From Streptomyces tagetis (GTDB taxonomy: Bacteria; Actinomycetota; Actinomycetes; Streptomycetales; Streptomycetaceae): a DNA stretch of 64,000 nucleotides. A model generated the notes under the pieces. It was given only the letters and a program-made list of their open reading frames with translations. It was not told the DNA's origin and ran no database searches. This document shows positions 9,439-19,568 of the stretch, piece by piece. The first letter of the stretch is position 1. Every line of letters starts with the position of its first letter. Location of the stretch: positions 495,048 through 559,047 of the forward strand of contig NZ_JAGPNL010000005.1 in NCBI RefSeq assembly GCF_018069565.1, given 5' to 3'. The translations under genes and the position numbers were made by a program.

Positions 9439-10284
9439 TCATGCCAGCAGGCGTACGCCGTCCGGGGCCGTGATGCCGAACACCTCCGCGAGCAGGCGGC
9501 GGGCCTGGGCCTCGTCGGCGGGCCCGCGGGTGGTGGCGGTGCCGTCGGGGGCGGTCTCGGTCAGGACGCCGTCGCGGAAGAGGAGGTCGCGCTCCGGGGT
9601 GACGCTGCGGACGTAGGGACGCTGCGAGAAGGGGGAGCGCGGGTTGGTCGCCATGTGCCAGTTGACGATCTCGAAGTCGCCCCGGGTGAACGGCTCCAGG
9701 GTGAAGGCGTACTGCGGCTCGAAGCCCTCCCCGGTCCCCGGCGCCCGGGTCCGGAGCATCCACAGCTCCAGCGGCCCGGTGTGCGGGACGCGTACCAGCC
9801 GGTGCGCGCGCCCGGCGCGGCGGAACGTGGTGTCCGCGGTGAGCGGCACCGGCTCCAGCAGCGAACCGGCCGCGCCGAAGCCGACGTCGGCCAGGTGCGG
9901 CACCGGTTCGCCGGGCACCTCGACGAGGAGGGCCATATGGGTGCGGGGCCGGTCCTCGACGCGCTCGGCGCCGACGGCGACCCGGGCCGCGAGCCGGGTC
10001 ACCGTGAAGCCGAGCGCCTCCAGGACGGCGGCGAACAGCGTGTTGTGCTCGTAGCAGTAGCCGCCCCGGTCGCGGCCGTGGACCAGCTTGGCCGTCAGGT
10101 CGCCGAGGTCGAGCGAGGGCGCGGACCCGGCCAGGGCGTCGAGGTTCTCGAACGGGATGGCCCGCAGGTGGGCCAGGTGCAGGGCGCGGAGGGTGGCCGC
10201 GTCGGGCCGCCACTGCCCCGCCCGGCCGATCCGCGCGAGGTAGGCGTCCGGGTCGAAGGGCGTCGTCGGTGTGCTGTCGTGCAT
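9439..10284 (-). CDS. nat: arylamine N-acetyltransferase
   Basis: 281 aa, normal for the family. NAT transfers acetyl from acetyl-CoA to arylamines and hydrazines through a Cys-His-Asp triad. All three residues are present: Cys77 in RGGYCYEHN, His116 in RTHMALL and Asp133 in LADVGFG. The N-terminal motif RAIPFENLDAL is also typical. It stands alone between argS and a methyltransferase gene. In actinomycetes NAT homologues also act as amide synthases in ansamycin pathways, but no such cluster is here, so a general xenobiotic acetylation role is more likely. Confidence 0.93.
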   Translation of the reverse strand: MHDSTPTTPFDPDAYLARIGRAGQWRPDAATLRALHLAHLRAIPFENLDALAGSAPSLDLGDLTAKLVHGRDRGGYCYEHNTLFAAVLEALGFTVTRLAARVAVGAERVEDRPRTHMALLVEVPGEPVPHLADVGFGAAGSLLEPVPLTADTTFRRAGRAHRLVRVPHTGPLELWMLRTRAPGTGEGFEPQYAFTLEPFTRGDFEIVNWHMATNPRSPFSQRPYVRSVTPERDLLFRDGVLTETAPDGTATTRGPADEAQARRLLAEVFGITAPDGVRLLA

Positions 10285-10350
10285 GGCCTCACCGTACGGA
10301 AGCGTCTTCGGCCGTCCGGCCGCCGGTCCGGCCGGACGGTCGCGGGGCGC

Positions 10351-11253
10351 TCAGCCCTTGGTGCCGAGGCCGCCGTAGACGTTGATGTCGGCGTCGGTGA
10401 CGTCGTTGATGTCCTTGTAGCGGACCTTCTCGATGTCGTCGAGCTGCGCGAGGTAGGACTCCTCGGGCTGCTCGGGGACGGGCGCCGCGTGGTCGGGCCG
10501 CCAGTGGTGGACGGGGACCACACCGGGCTCGGCGAGGGCCAGCCCGCTGTCGGTGAAGAACCGCTCGACCTCGGCGCGGCTGCGCAGCACGAAGGTGAAG
10601 CCCCGCTCGGTGTACGTCCGCTGGACCGCGCGCACGTTCTCCGCGTTGAGGTCCTCGGTGAGGTGGCTGAGGACGAGCCGGCTGCCGGCGGGCAGCGCGT
10701 CGACCAGTTCGCGGACGATGGGGTAGGCCGCCTCGTCCTCGACGAAGTGCAGGATGGCGACGAGGCAGAGGGCCACCGGCCGGTCGAAGTCGAGGGTGCG
10801 GGCGGCCTGTTCGAGGATCGCGGCCGGGTCCAGCAGGTCGGCGTCGATGTAGTCGGTGCGCCCCTCGGGCCCGCTGGTGAGCAGGGCGCGGGCGTGGGCG
10901 AGGACGACGGGGTCGTTGTCGACGTAGACCACCCGGGAGTCCGGGACGAGGCGCTGCGCGATCTGGTGCACGTTCTCCGCCGTCGGCAGTCCGGTGCCGA
11001 TGTCGAGGAACTGGCGGATGCCCTCGTCCCGGGCCAGGGTGGTCACGGCGCGGCGCAGGAAGTCCCGGTTGTGCCGGACGTCGAGGTAGCCGCGCGGGTT
11101 GGCCGCGAGCCCGGCCGCCGCCGCGTCGAGGTCGGCGGGGTAGTGGTCCTTGCCGCCGAGGAAGACGTCGTAGACGCGGGCGGGGTGTGCCCTGCCGCTG
11201 TCGATCCTCCTCCGCAGTTCGGCGGGGTCCTGGCTGAGCGCGTCACCGGGCAT
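10351..11253 (-). CDS. DUF574-type S-adenosylmethionine-dependent methyltransferase
   Basis: About 300 aa. The motif HPARVYDVFLGGKDHYPAD at the N-terminus marks the actinobacterial DUF574 (Methyltransf_19) family. The SAM-binding loop is FLDIGTGLPT, followed by VVYVDNDPVVLAHA (acidic residue for the SAM ribose) and YIDADLLDP. Family members are numerous in Streptomyces, and their substrates are mostly unknown. I place the start at the second Met, because CAGGGAG precedes it at good spacing; an ATG at 11280 would add nine residues. It has no obvious partner gene. Confidence 0.87.
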   Translation of the reverse strand: MPGDALSQDPAELRRRIDSGRAHPARVYDVFLGGKDHYPADLDAAAAGLAANPRGYLDVRHNRDFLRRAVTTLARDEGIRQFLDIGTGLPTAENVHQIAQRLVPDSRVVYVDNDPVVLAHARALLTSGPEGRTDYIDADLLDPAAILEQAARTLDFDRPVALCLVAILHFVEDEAAYPIVRELVDALPAGSRLVLSHLTEDLNAENVRAVQRTYTERGFTFVLRSRAEVERFFTDSGLALAEPGVVPVHHWRPDHAAPVPEQPEESYLAQLDDIEKVRYKDINDVTDADINVYGGLGTKG

Positions 11254-11361
11254 GGGGGCTCCCTGGTCAGTCGGTCGCATACGAACCTGTCGGGTCGTCA
11301 ACAACCTAGCTCCTGACGGGAGTTGTGCGCGCCCGGGGCCCGCGTCCCGGCCGGGGGGGCA

Positions 11362-11402
11362 GGCCCGCGCCCCCCGGTCAGTCCCGTCCGGGGGCGCGGG
11401 CC
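11362..11402 (-). terminator. hairpin terminator after hemB
   Basis: Perfect 13-bp stem GGCCCGCGCCCCC / GGGGGCGCGGGCC with a 15-nt loop, ten bases beyond the hemB stop on the minus strand. Confidence 0.75.
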
Positions 11403-11411
11403 GCGCCCGGG

Positions 11412-12410
11412 TCAGTCCCGGCCGAGGGCGCGGGCCGTCTCGGTGGCCCAGTAGGTGAGGATGACGCGCGCGCCGGCCCGCTTGATGCCGGTGAGCGACT
11501 CCAGGATCGCCTGGTCCCGGTCGATCCAGCCCTTCTCGGCGGCGGCCTCGATCATCGCGTACTCGCCGGAGATCTGGTACGCGGCCACCGGCACGTCCAC
11601 CGCGTCGGCGACGCGGGCCAGGATGTCGAGGTAGGGCCCGGCGGGCTTGACCATGACGATGTCGGCGCCCTCCGCGAGGTCGAGCGCCAGCTCGCGCAGG
11701 GACTCGCGGGTGTTGGCCGCGTCCTGCTGGTAGGTCTTGCGGTCGCCGGTGAGCGAGGAGCCGACGGCCTCGCGGAAGGGGCCGTAGAAGGCGGAGGCGT
11801 ACTTGGCGGTGTAGGCGAGGACGGCGACGTCCTCCCGGCCGATCCCGTCGAGGGCGTCGCGGACGACGCCGATCTGCCCGTCCATCATGCCGCTGGGGCC
11901 GACCACGTGCGCCCCGGCCTCGGCCTGCGTCCGCGCCATCTCGGCGTACCGATGGAGGGTCGCGTCGTTGTCGACCCGGCCCGCGGCGTCCAGCACACCG
12001 CAGTGGCCGTGGTCGGTGAACTCGTCCAGGCACAGGTCGGACATGACCAGCAGGTCGTCGCCGACCTCGGCCCGCACATCGCGCAGGGCGACCTGGAGGA
12101 TGCCGTCCGGGTCGGTGCCGGCGCTGCCGGTGGCGTCCTTCTTCGCCTCCTCCGGCACGCCGAAGAGCATGATCCCGGAGACCCCGGCCTCGGCGGCCTC
12201 GACGGCGGCCTTGCGCAGCGAGTCCCGGGTGTGCTGCACCACGCCGGGCATCGCCGTGATCGGCACCGGCTCGCTCACGCCCTCGCGCACGAAGGCGGGC
12301 AGCACCAGGTCGGCCGGGTGCAGCCGGGTCTCCGCGACCATCCGACGCATGGCGGGGGTGCTCCGGAGCCGCCGGGGCCGGGTGCGGGGGAAGTGTCCGT
12401 ACGTCGTCAT
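11412..12410 (-). CDS. hemB: porphobilinogen synthase (delta-aminolevulinate dehydratase)
   Basis: 332 aa, full length. It condenses two 5-aminolevulinate molecules to porphobilinogen in tetrapyrrole synthesis. The two Schiff-base lysines are visible in AYTAKYASAFYGPF (~residue 206) and ADIVMVKPAGPYLD (~258). The metal motif reads DLCLDEFTDHGHCG: two of the three cysteines of the zinc-type site, with Asp at the middle position. I believe this variant is usual in actinobacteria. GTAGGGGT precedes the ATG. The other heme genes (hemA, hemC, hemD) lie 34 kb away at 46.9-51.3 kb; the DNA between is mostly catabolic and accessory. Confidence 0.96.
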   Translation of the reverse strand: MTTYGHFPRTRPRRLRSTPAMRRMVAETRLHPADLVLPAFVREGVSEPVPITAMPGVVQHTRDSLRKAAVEAAEAGVSGIMLFGVPEEAKKDATGSAGTDPDGILQVALRDVRAEVGDDLLVMSDLCLDEFTDHGHCGVLDAAGRVDNDATLHRYAEMARTQAEAGAHVVGPSGMMDGQIGVVRDALDGIGREDVAVLAYTAKYASAFYGPFREAVGSSLTGDRKTYQQDAANTRESLRELALDLAEGADIVMVKPAGPYLDILARVADAVDVPVAAYQISGEYAMIEAAAEKGWIDRDQAILESLTGIKRAGARVILTYWATETARALGRD

Positions 12411-12517
12411 ACCCCTACGCTACGCCCGCCCGGCTGGTGCCTTTGCCGACGCGGGGTCGGGTGGGGCGGGGGCGCGGGCGGGCGCGGCGGGGGCGTGGGC
12501 GCGGCGGCCAGAGGACG

Positions 12518-14047
12518 TCAGCGAGCGGGGACCGGCTCGGCGACCGAGGTGCCGGCGGTCCCGGCCGTGTCGGCCGCCTCCTCGGCCTCGTCCGGTCCCG
12601 GCGGCTCGGTCACGAAGATCGTCTTGTACTGGAGGTACGCCTCGATCCCCTCGCGGCCCAGCTCGGAGCCGAGCCCGCTGTCCCGCCGCCCGCCGAAGGG
12701 GGCGCCGATGTCGAAGTTGGCGTGGTTGACGCTGAAGGTGCCGGTGTCCACCGTGCGGGCCACCCGCCGCCCCAGCGCCTCGTCCTCGGTCCAGACACTG
12801 CCGGCCAGTCCGTAGGCGGAGTCCTCGGCGAGCGCCACGGCGCCCTCGACGGTGCCGTCGTAGGGGGTGAGGGTGACGACCGGGCCGAAGATCTCCTCCC
12901 GGGCGACCACCATCGACGGCTCCACGTCGGCGAAGACGGTGGGGGCGACGTAGAAGCCCCGGTCGAGTCCGGCGGGGCGCCCGCCGCCGGTGGTGACGCG
13001 GGCACCCTCGCGGCGGCCCCGGTCGAGGTAGCCCTCGATGCGTTCGCGGGCGGCGGCGCCGGCGACCGGGCCGATCACCGTGGCGGGGTCCAGCGGGTCG
13101 CCGACCGGCCAGGCGGCGACGGTGTCGGTGACGGCGTCCACGATCTCGGCGTAGCGGGAGCGGGGCACCAGCAGCCGGGTGTTGTTGGTGCAGGTCTGGC
13201 CGTTGTTGTTGAAGGACAGGTCGAGCAGGTGGTCGAGGAAGAGCGGGAGCGGGGCGTCCTCCAGGAGGATCGCGGCGGACTTCCCGCCCAGTTCCAGGGT
13301 GACCGGGCGCAGCAGGGCGCCGCAGAGGCCGCCGATGCGGCGTCCGGCGGCGGTGGAGCCGGTGAAGGCGACCTTGTCGACGCCGGGGTGGGTGACCAGG
13401 TACTCCCCCACCTCCCGTTCGGCGGGCAGGAAGTTGATCACGCCGGGCGGGAAGCCGGCCTCGTGGACGGCGTCGGCGACCAGGAAGGAGTCGAGTCCGG
13501 TGGTGGGGGACGGTTTGACCACGGCGGTGCAGCCCATGGCGAGGGCGGGGGCCAGCTTGAAGAAGAGGGTGCTCAGCGGGTAGTTCCAGGGCACGATCAT
13601 GGCGATGACGCCGACCGGTTCCCGGCGGACCAGGCTGTGGCCGTACCCGGCGGGCCGCAGGTCCTCGCTGTGCATCACGCCGGCGAGCGGCGCGTAGAAG
13701 CGCAGCAGTCCGGCGGCGGCGCCGACGTTGGCCTCGACGGCGCGGGCCCGGGGGGTGCCGACCTCCTGGGCGATGAGGGTTCCGAGGGCGTCGGTGCGGG
13801 CCTCCAGGGCGAGGGCGAGGCGCTCCATCGCGGCGGCGCGGGAGGCCGCGGTGCCCCAGCCGCGGGTGCCGCCGGCCGCCCGGCGCGCGGCGGCGACGGC
13901 GGCGTCGACGTCGGCGCGGGAGGCTTCGGGGAAGACGCCGAGCGGCTCCTCGGTCCCGGCGCCGACCGCGGTGAAGGTGCGGTCGGTGGCGGGGGCGTGC
14001 CAGTCGCCGTCGAGGTAGAGGGCGTCGCGGTCGGTCCCGTGGGACAT
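12518..14047 (-). CDS. NAD(P)-dependent aldehyde dehydrogenase
   Basis: 509 aa. The ALDH superfamily signatures are complete: PWNYPLSTLFFKLAPALAMG (cofactor channel), FTGSTAAGRRI, catalytic Glu in VTLELGGKSA, catalytic Cys in NNNGQTCTNNTR, and EEIFGPVVTL. The last ~30 residues are a Glu/Ala/Gly-rich extension (PDEAEEAADTAG) that is not part of the fold. GAAGGAG precedes the ATG. It ends the minus-strand catabolic block, 53 bp behind an alcohol dehydrogenase gene, so the pair probably oxidises an alcohol to an acid through an aldehyde. The substrate is not evident; a semialdehyde from beta-amino acid deamination would fit the context. Confidence 0.88.
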   Translation of the reverse strand: MSHGTDRDALYLDGDWHAPATDRTFTAVGAGTEEPLGVFPEASRADVDAAVAAARRAAGGTRGWGTAASRAAAMERLALALEARTDALGTLIAQEVGTPRARAVEANVGAAAGLLRFYAPLAGVMHSEDLRPAGYGHSLVRREPVGVIAMIVPWNYPLSTLFFKLAPALAMGCTAVVKPSPTTGLDSFLVADAVHEAGFPPGVINFLPAEREVGEYLVTHPGVDKVAFTGSTAAGRRIGGLCGALLRPVTLELGGKSAAILLEDAPLPLFLDHLLDLSFNNNGQTCTNNTRLLVPRSRYAEIVDAVTDTVAAWPVGDPLDPATVIGPVAGAAARERIEGYLDRGRREGARVTTGGGRPAGLDRGFYVAPTVFADVEPSMVVAREEIFGPVVTLTPYDGTVEGAVALAEDSAYGLAGSVWTEDEALGRRVARTVDTGTFSVNHANFDIGAPFGGRRDSGLGSELGREGIEAYLQYKTIFVTEPPGPDEAEEAADTAGTAGTSVAEPVPAR

Positions 14048-14100
14048 GGCGGGGTGCTCCTTCGGTTCCTGCGGTGCGTGCGGTGGGCGCGGTGCGGGGG

Positions 14101-15222
14101 TCACGGGGCGCCGCGGTGGGCGACGACGCCGCGCAGGTTGCGGCCGGAACGCAGGTCGGCGAAGCCCTGGTTGATCTCGTCGAGGGTGTAGGTGCGGCTG
14201 ACCAGTTCGTCGAGCTTGATCAGGCCCTGGCGGTAGAGGGAGAGCACGCGGGGCACGTCCCGGATGGGGCTGCACGAGCCGAAGATGGTGCCCTGGAGGC
14301 GCTTCTCGGCGAAGACCATCTGGGTGCCGGGGAGCTGGACGTTGATGTCGTGGACGTCCTCGGACATCCCGGCGAGGACGATGGTGCCGCCCTTGCCGGT
14401 GGCCTCGAAGGCGGCGCGGACGATGGGGGCGGTGGTCTCGCCGGTGCAGACGAGGGTGGTGTCGGCGCCGCCGGCCCCGGGGTTGAGCCGGGCGGCGAGG
14501 GCGCCGGCCTCCGCGAGGTCGCGGCAGACGTGGGAGGCGCCGAGGTCGCGGGCGAGGGCGTGCTTGGCCTCGTTGGGCTCGACCAGGACGACGTCTCCGG
14601 CGCCGGCGAGGCGGGCGCCCTGGACGGCGTTGATGCCGACGCCGCCCGCGCCGACGACGATGACCGTGTCGCCGGGCCGGGGTTCGGCGGCGTAGACGGC
14701 GGCGCCCCAGCCGGTGAGGACGCCGCAGCTCACCAGCGCGACGACGGAGAGCGGCACGTCGGGGTCGACGCGGACCAGGGAGTCCTGGGAGACGACGGAG
14801 TGCTCGGCGAAGGTGCCCAGGGCGCAGTTGGCGCCGATGGGCCCGTCCGGGCCGGTGAACCGGTAGGTGCCGTCGGGGAGTTTGCCCTCGGGACCGTAGG
14901 CGGCGGCGTCGCACAGGTTGGCGCGTCCGCCGGCGCACCAACGGCAGTGTCCGCAGGAGGGTTTGAAGGAGGCGGCGACGTGGTCGCCGGGGGCGAGGCG
15001 GGAGACGCCCTCGCCGACCGCCTCGACGATGCCGGAGCCCTCGTGGCCGCCGATGATGGGCAGCGGGGCCATGTTGCCGGTGCGGACGTGTTCGTCGGAG
15101 TAGCAGAGCCCGGCGTGGGTGAAGCGGACCAGGACCTCACCGGCCCGGGGCGGGGCCAGGTCGAGTTCGGTGATCTCCCAGTCCTTGCCGGGGGCGGTCA
15201 TGACGGCGGCACGGGTCTTCAT
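14101..15222 (-). CDS. zinc-dependent alcohol dehydrogenase, NDMA-dependent-like
   Basis: 373 aa medium-chain dehydrogenase. The catalytic zinc site is visible as Cys40 (AGLCYSDEH) and His60-Glu61 (GGHEGSG). The structural zinc cysteines are in CGHCRWCAGGRANLC (~89-103). The Rossmann motif is VVGAGGVGINAVQG. The pattern SDEH..TG and the segment LPDGTYRF resemble the actinobacterial group whose tightly bound nicotinamide can be recycled with N,N-dimethyl-4-nitrosoaniline; I infer this by resemblance only. It sits between the NCS1 permease and an aldehyde dehydrogenase in one orientation, so it is likely in the same transcript. Confidence 0.88.
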   Translation of the reverse strand: MKTRAAVMTAPGKDWEITELDLAPPRAGEVLVRFTHAGLCYSDEHVRTGNMAPLPIIGGHEGSGIVEAVGEGVSRLAPGDHVAASFKPSCGHCRWCAGGRANLCDAAAYGPEGKLPDGTYRFTGPDGPIGANCALGTFAEHSVVSQDSLVRVDPDVPLSVVALVSCGVLTGWGAAVYAAEPRPGDTVIVVGAGGVGINAVQGARLAGAGDVVLVEPNEAKHALARDLGASHVCRDLAEAGALAARLNPGAGGADTTLVCTGETTAPIVRAAFEATGKGGTIVLAGMSEDVHDINVQLPGTQMVFAEKRLQGTIFGSCSPIRDVPRVLSLYRQGLIKLDELVSRTYTLDEINQGFADLRSGRNLRGVVAHRGAP

Positions 15223-15296
15223 CGGATGGCCTCCAGCGAGGTCGGGGCGAGGGGCGGCTCGGGGTGCGGCGGCGCCGGGGCGCCGGGCGGCGGGGC

Positions 15297-16832
<1,536 letters not shown>

Positions 16833-16846
16833 AACCGTTCACCTTT

Positions 16847-16873
16847 TGGTCCATAGAGTGAACCAGGGGTTCA
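16847..16873 (-). promoter_or_regulatory. shared operator element, copy 1 (NCS1 permease operon)
   Basis: On the minus strand this 27-bp element reads TGAACC-CCT-GGTTCA, five bases, then TGGACCA. The first part is a perfect 6-3-6 inverted repeat; the third half-site TGGACCA is closest to the gene. The same arrangement recurs at 24403-24429 and 34544-34570. Confidence 0.7.
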
Positions 16874-17108
16874 GAGGGTGGGAAGAAGTCTGTGGGAGGG
16901 CCACCGGCCTGTCAATAGACGCCGGTGTGTCCCTCCTTCGATGGAAGACAGGGGGAAGACGGAGGGAAGGCAGGGAAAAGCGGGAGAAACCCCGAAGCGG
17001 GGAAAGCCCGAAGGGGGAGAAGCCCGTGAGGGAGGGAACCCCTGGCCGGGGGCCGACGCCGTGGACGCGGCCCCCGGGGGGCGGACGGAGCCCTGAGGGT
17101 GTGCGGGG

Positions 17109-17993
17109 TCAGGCGGGGTCGCCGGCCGGCCGCGGGGGCTCCGGGGTGAAGTCGCCGCTGCGGTAGACGTCGGTACGACGGTCGCCGAGCGGCTGGTTGA
17201 AGGGGTTGCCGTGGCGTTCCTCGCGGGAACCGATCAGGTCCACCTCGGCGAGCAGGACGGCCTCGCCCTCGCCGCCGGCCGGTCCGGCCAGCGGCCAGCC
17301 GTCGGGGCCCACGATGACCGACCGGCCGATGAAGGGCTGGTCGCCCTCGACGCCGGTACGGCTGACCCCGGCGACGTAGAACTGGTTGCTGTGGGCGGCG
17401 GTCATGCACATCAGGTTGGCCATCGCCGGGGCGTCCTCGGGCTGCCCCGGTACGGGCACCCAGTTGGACGGCAGGGCCAGCAGGTCGGCGCCGCCGAGCG
17501 CGGCGCTGCGGAAGGTCTCCGGGAACCAGGCGTCGTAGCAGATGCCGATCCCGATGTTGCCGAGCGGCGTGCGGAAGACGGGGAAGCCGTCCTCCTGGCG
17601 GTCGTAGAGCTCCTTCTCGAAGTTCCACAGGTGGGCCTTGCGGAAGGTGCCCACGTGACCGTCGGGGCCGAAGAGCGCCGCCGCGTTGTAGACCTTCTCC
17701 CGGCCCTCCTCCACCGCCAGCTCGGTGATGCCGCCGACGATCCACAGGTCCAGCTCGGCGGCGAGCGCGGCCCAGGCGGAGGCGACCGGCCCGCCGGGGA
17801 CGGGCTCGGCGTGCCGGCGGGCGTCGTCCCGGTCGGTGAACATGTACCCGGCCGAGGCGGCCTCGGGCAGGACCACCAGGCGGGCCCCGGCCGCCGCGGC
17901 CTCGCGGACGAGCCGCGAGGACGTGGCGATGTTGGCCGCCTGATCGCGCAGGACGGGCTCGTACTGGAGGCCCGCGAGAAGGAAGCCGGTCAT
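17109..17993 (-). CDS. nitrilase-superfamily carbon-nitrogen hydrolase (beta-ureidopropionase-like)
   Basis: 294 aa. The Glu-Lys-Cys triad of the superfamily is present: Glu44 in VVLPEAASAGY, Lys119 in FRKAHLW and Cys152 in GIGICYDAWFPE. Such enzymes cleave amides, N-carbamoyl amino acids or nitriles. LAxxLP-type segments (ADLLALPSNWVPV) also fit. Its start overlaps the stop of the upstream aldehyde dehydrogenase (ATGA), so the two are translationally coupled. Given the hydantoinase and aminotransferase in the same block, hydrolysis of an N-carbamoyl beta-amino acid or of an omega-amidated acid is likely. A second, distinct nitrilase lies at 28.3-29.2 kb. Confidence 0.87.
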   Translation of the reverse strand: MTGFLLAGLQYEPVLRDQAANIATSSRLVREAAAAGARLVVLPEAASAGYMFTDRDDARRHAEPVPGGPVASAWAALAAELDLWIVGGITELAVEEGREKVYNAAALFGPDGHVGTFRKAHLWNFEKELYDRQEDGFPVFRTPLGNIGIGICYDAWFPETFRSAALGGADLLALPSNWVPVPGQPEDAPAMANLMCMTAAHSNQFYVAGVSRTGVEGDQPFIGRSVIVGPDGWPLAGPAGGEGEAVLLAEVDLIGSREERHGNPFNQPLGDRRTDVYRSGDFTPEPPRPAGDPA

Positions 17994-19474
17994 CGGTCCG
18001 CCCTGATCGCCAGGTACTTCAGGCTCAGGTACTCGTCGATGCCGACCGCGCCGCCCTCGCGGCCCAGGCCCGACTGCTTGACGCCGCCGAAGGGCGCGGC
18101 CGGGTTGGAGATGACGCCCTGGTTGAGCCCGACCATGCCGCACTCCAGTCGCTCGGAGACGCGCAGCCCCCGGTCGAGGCTCTCGGTGTAGAGGTACCCG
18201 GCGAGCCCGTACTCGGAGTCGTTGGCGAGGGCCACGGCGCTCTCCTCGTCGTCGAAGGCGACGATCGGGGCGACCGGGCCGAAGATCTCCTCGCGCAGGG
18301 CGCGCGCCCCGAGGGGGACCCCGTCCAGCACGGCCGGGGCGAGGAAGTGGCCGTCCGCGGGGACGTCGGCGTCCGGGGTGAGCAGGGTGGCGCCGGCCTC
18401 GGTGGCGTCGGTGACCAGGGCGGTGACGTTCTTCACCGCCGCCGCGTCGATCAGCGGGCCGACCTGGGACTCCGGGTCGAGCCCGTGCCGCACCGGGAGG
18501 GCGGCGAGCCGCTCGGCCAGGCGCCGGCCGAACTCCGCGGCGACCGAGGAGTGGACGTAGAAGCGGTTGGCGGCGGTGCACGCCTCGCCGGTGTTGCGCA
18601 TCTTCGCCAGGAAGGCGCCCTCGACGGCCGCGTCCAGGTCGGCGTCGGCGAAGACCAGGAAGGGGGCGTTGCCGCCCAGCTCCATGGAGGTGCGCAGCAC
18701 GGTGCGGGAGGCGCCGGCGAGCAGGGCGCGGCCGACCCCGGTGGAGCCGGTGAAGGACAGCTTGCGCAGCCGGGTGTCGTGCAGCAGGTGGTCGGTGACC
18801 TCGCCGGAGCGGCTGGTGGTGAAGACGTTCACCACGCCGGGGGGCGCCCCGGCCTCCCGCAGGATGTCCACCAGGGCCAGCATGGACAGCGGGGTCTGCC
18901 GGGCGGGCTTGACGACCACGGTGCAGCCGGCCGCCAGCGCCGGGCCGATCTTGCGGGTGCCCATCGCCATGGGGAAGTTCCACGGGGTGATCAGCAGGCA
19001 GGGGCCGACCGGCTGGCGCAGGGTGACCACCCGGGAGCCGCCGCCGGGGGCCGTCATGTACCCGCCGTCGATGCGCACGGCCTCCTCGGAGAACCACCGC
19101 AGGAACTCGGCCGCGTAGGCGACCTCGGCGCGGGACTCGGCCAGCGGCTTGCCCATCTCCAGGGTCATCATGAGCGCCAGCTCGTCCGTGCGGGCGATGA
19201 TCGCCTCGTAGGCCCGGCGCAGGACCTCGCCGCGTTCGCGGGGCGGGGTCGCCGCCCAGGACGCCTGGGCGCGCACGGCGGCGTCGAGGGCGTCCGCGGC
19301 GTCCGCCGGGGCGGCGTCGGCGACCTCGGCGATCGCCTCGGTGGTGCCGGGGTCCTCGACGGCGAGGGTCGCCCCGCTGCGGGCCGGGCGCCATTCGCCG
19401 TCGACGAACAGGCCCTGGGGTGTGCGTTCCACGACCTCCCGGGCGGCGCGCAGCCGCTCCTGAAGTGCCGCCAT
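17990..19474 (-). CDS. succinate-semialdehyde-type NAD(P) aldehyde dehydrogenase
   Basis: 494 aa, GabD-like. Motifs are TPWNFPMAMGTRKIGPALAAG, FTGSTGVGRALL, catalytic Glu in SMELGGNAPF, catalytic Cys in NTGEACTAANRF, REEIFGPVAPIV and the C-terminal PFGGVKQSGLGREGG. GabD-type enzymes oxidise short semialdehydes such as succinate or malonate semialdehyde. Here the most likely source is the omega-aminotransferase product (malonate semialdehyde from beta-alanine, methylmalonate semialdehyde from 3-aminoisobutyrate). GAGGAGGAAG precedes the ATG. It is coupled to the nitrilase gene behind it, giving a two-gene operon with a start 95 bp downstream of the IclR stop. Confidence 0.9.
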   Translation of the reverse strand: MAALQERLRAAREVVERTPQGLFVDGEWRPARSGATLAVEDPGTTEAIAEVADAAPADAADALDAAVRAQASWAATPPRERGEVLRRAYEAIIARTDELALMMTLEMGKPLAESRAEVAYAAEFLRWFSEEAVRIDGGYMTAPGGGSRVVTLRQPVGPCLLITPWNFPMAMGTRKIGPALAAGCTVVVKPARQTPLSMLALVDILREAGAPPGVVNVFTTSRSGEVTDHLLHDTRLRKLSFTGSTGVGRALLAGASRTVLRTSMELGGNAPFLVFADADLDAAVEGAFLAKMRNTGEACTAANRFYVHSSVAAEFGRRLAERLAALPVRHGLDPESQVGPLIDAAAVKNVTALVTDATEAGATLLTPDADVPADGHFLAPAVLDGVPLGARALREEIFGPVAPIVAFDDEESAVALANDSEYGLAGYLYTESLDRGLRVSERLECGMVGLNQGVISNPAAPFGGVKQSGLGREGGAVGIDEYLSLKYLAIRADR

Positions 19475-19568
19475 TGGCTTCCTCCTCGTTCGCTCCGCGG
19501 CCCCACCGGGCGGTGGTGGCCGTGGGGTGAGCCCGTCCCGGGGACCGGGGCGCCGCTGCCGCTGTGGG

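Noticed and set aside
16874..17108. Small plus-strand frames in the GA-rich gap before the NCS1 permease
   Set aside because: Lys/Glu/Gly low-complexity translations without start signals. The gap holds only A/G-rich sequence upstream of the operator and the end of the nitrilase gene.
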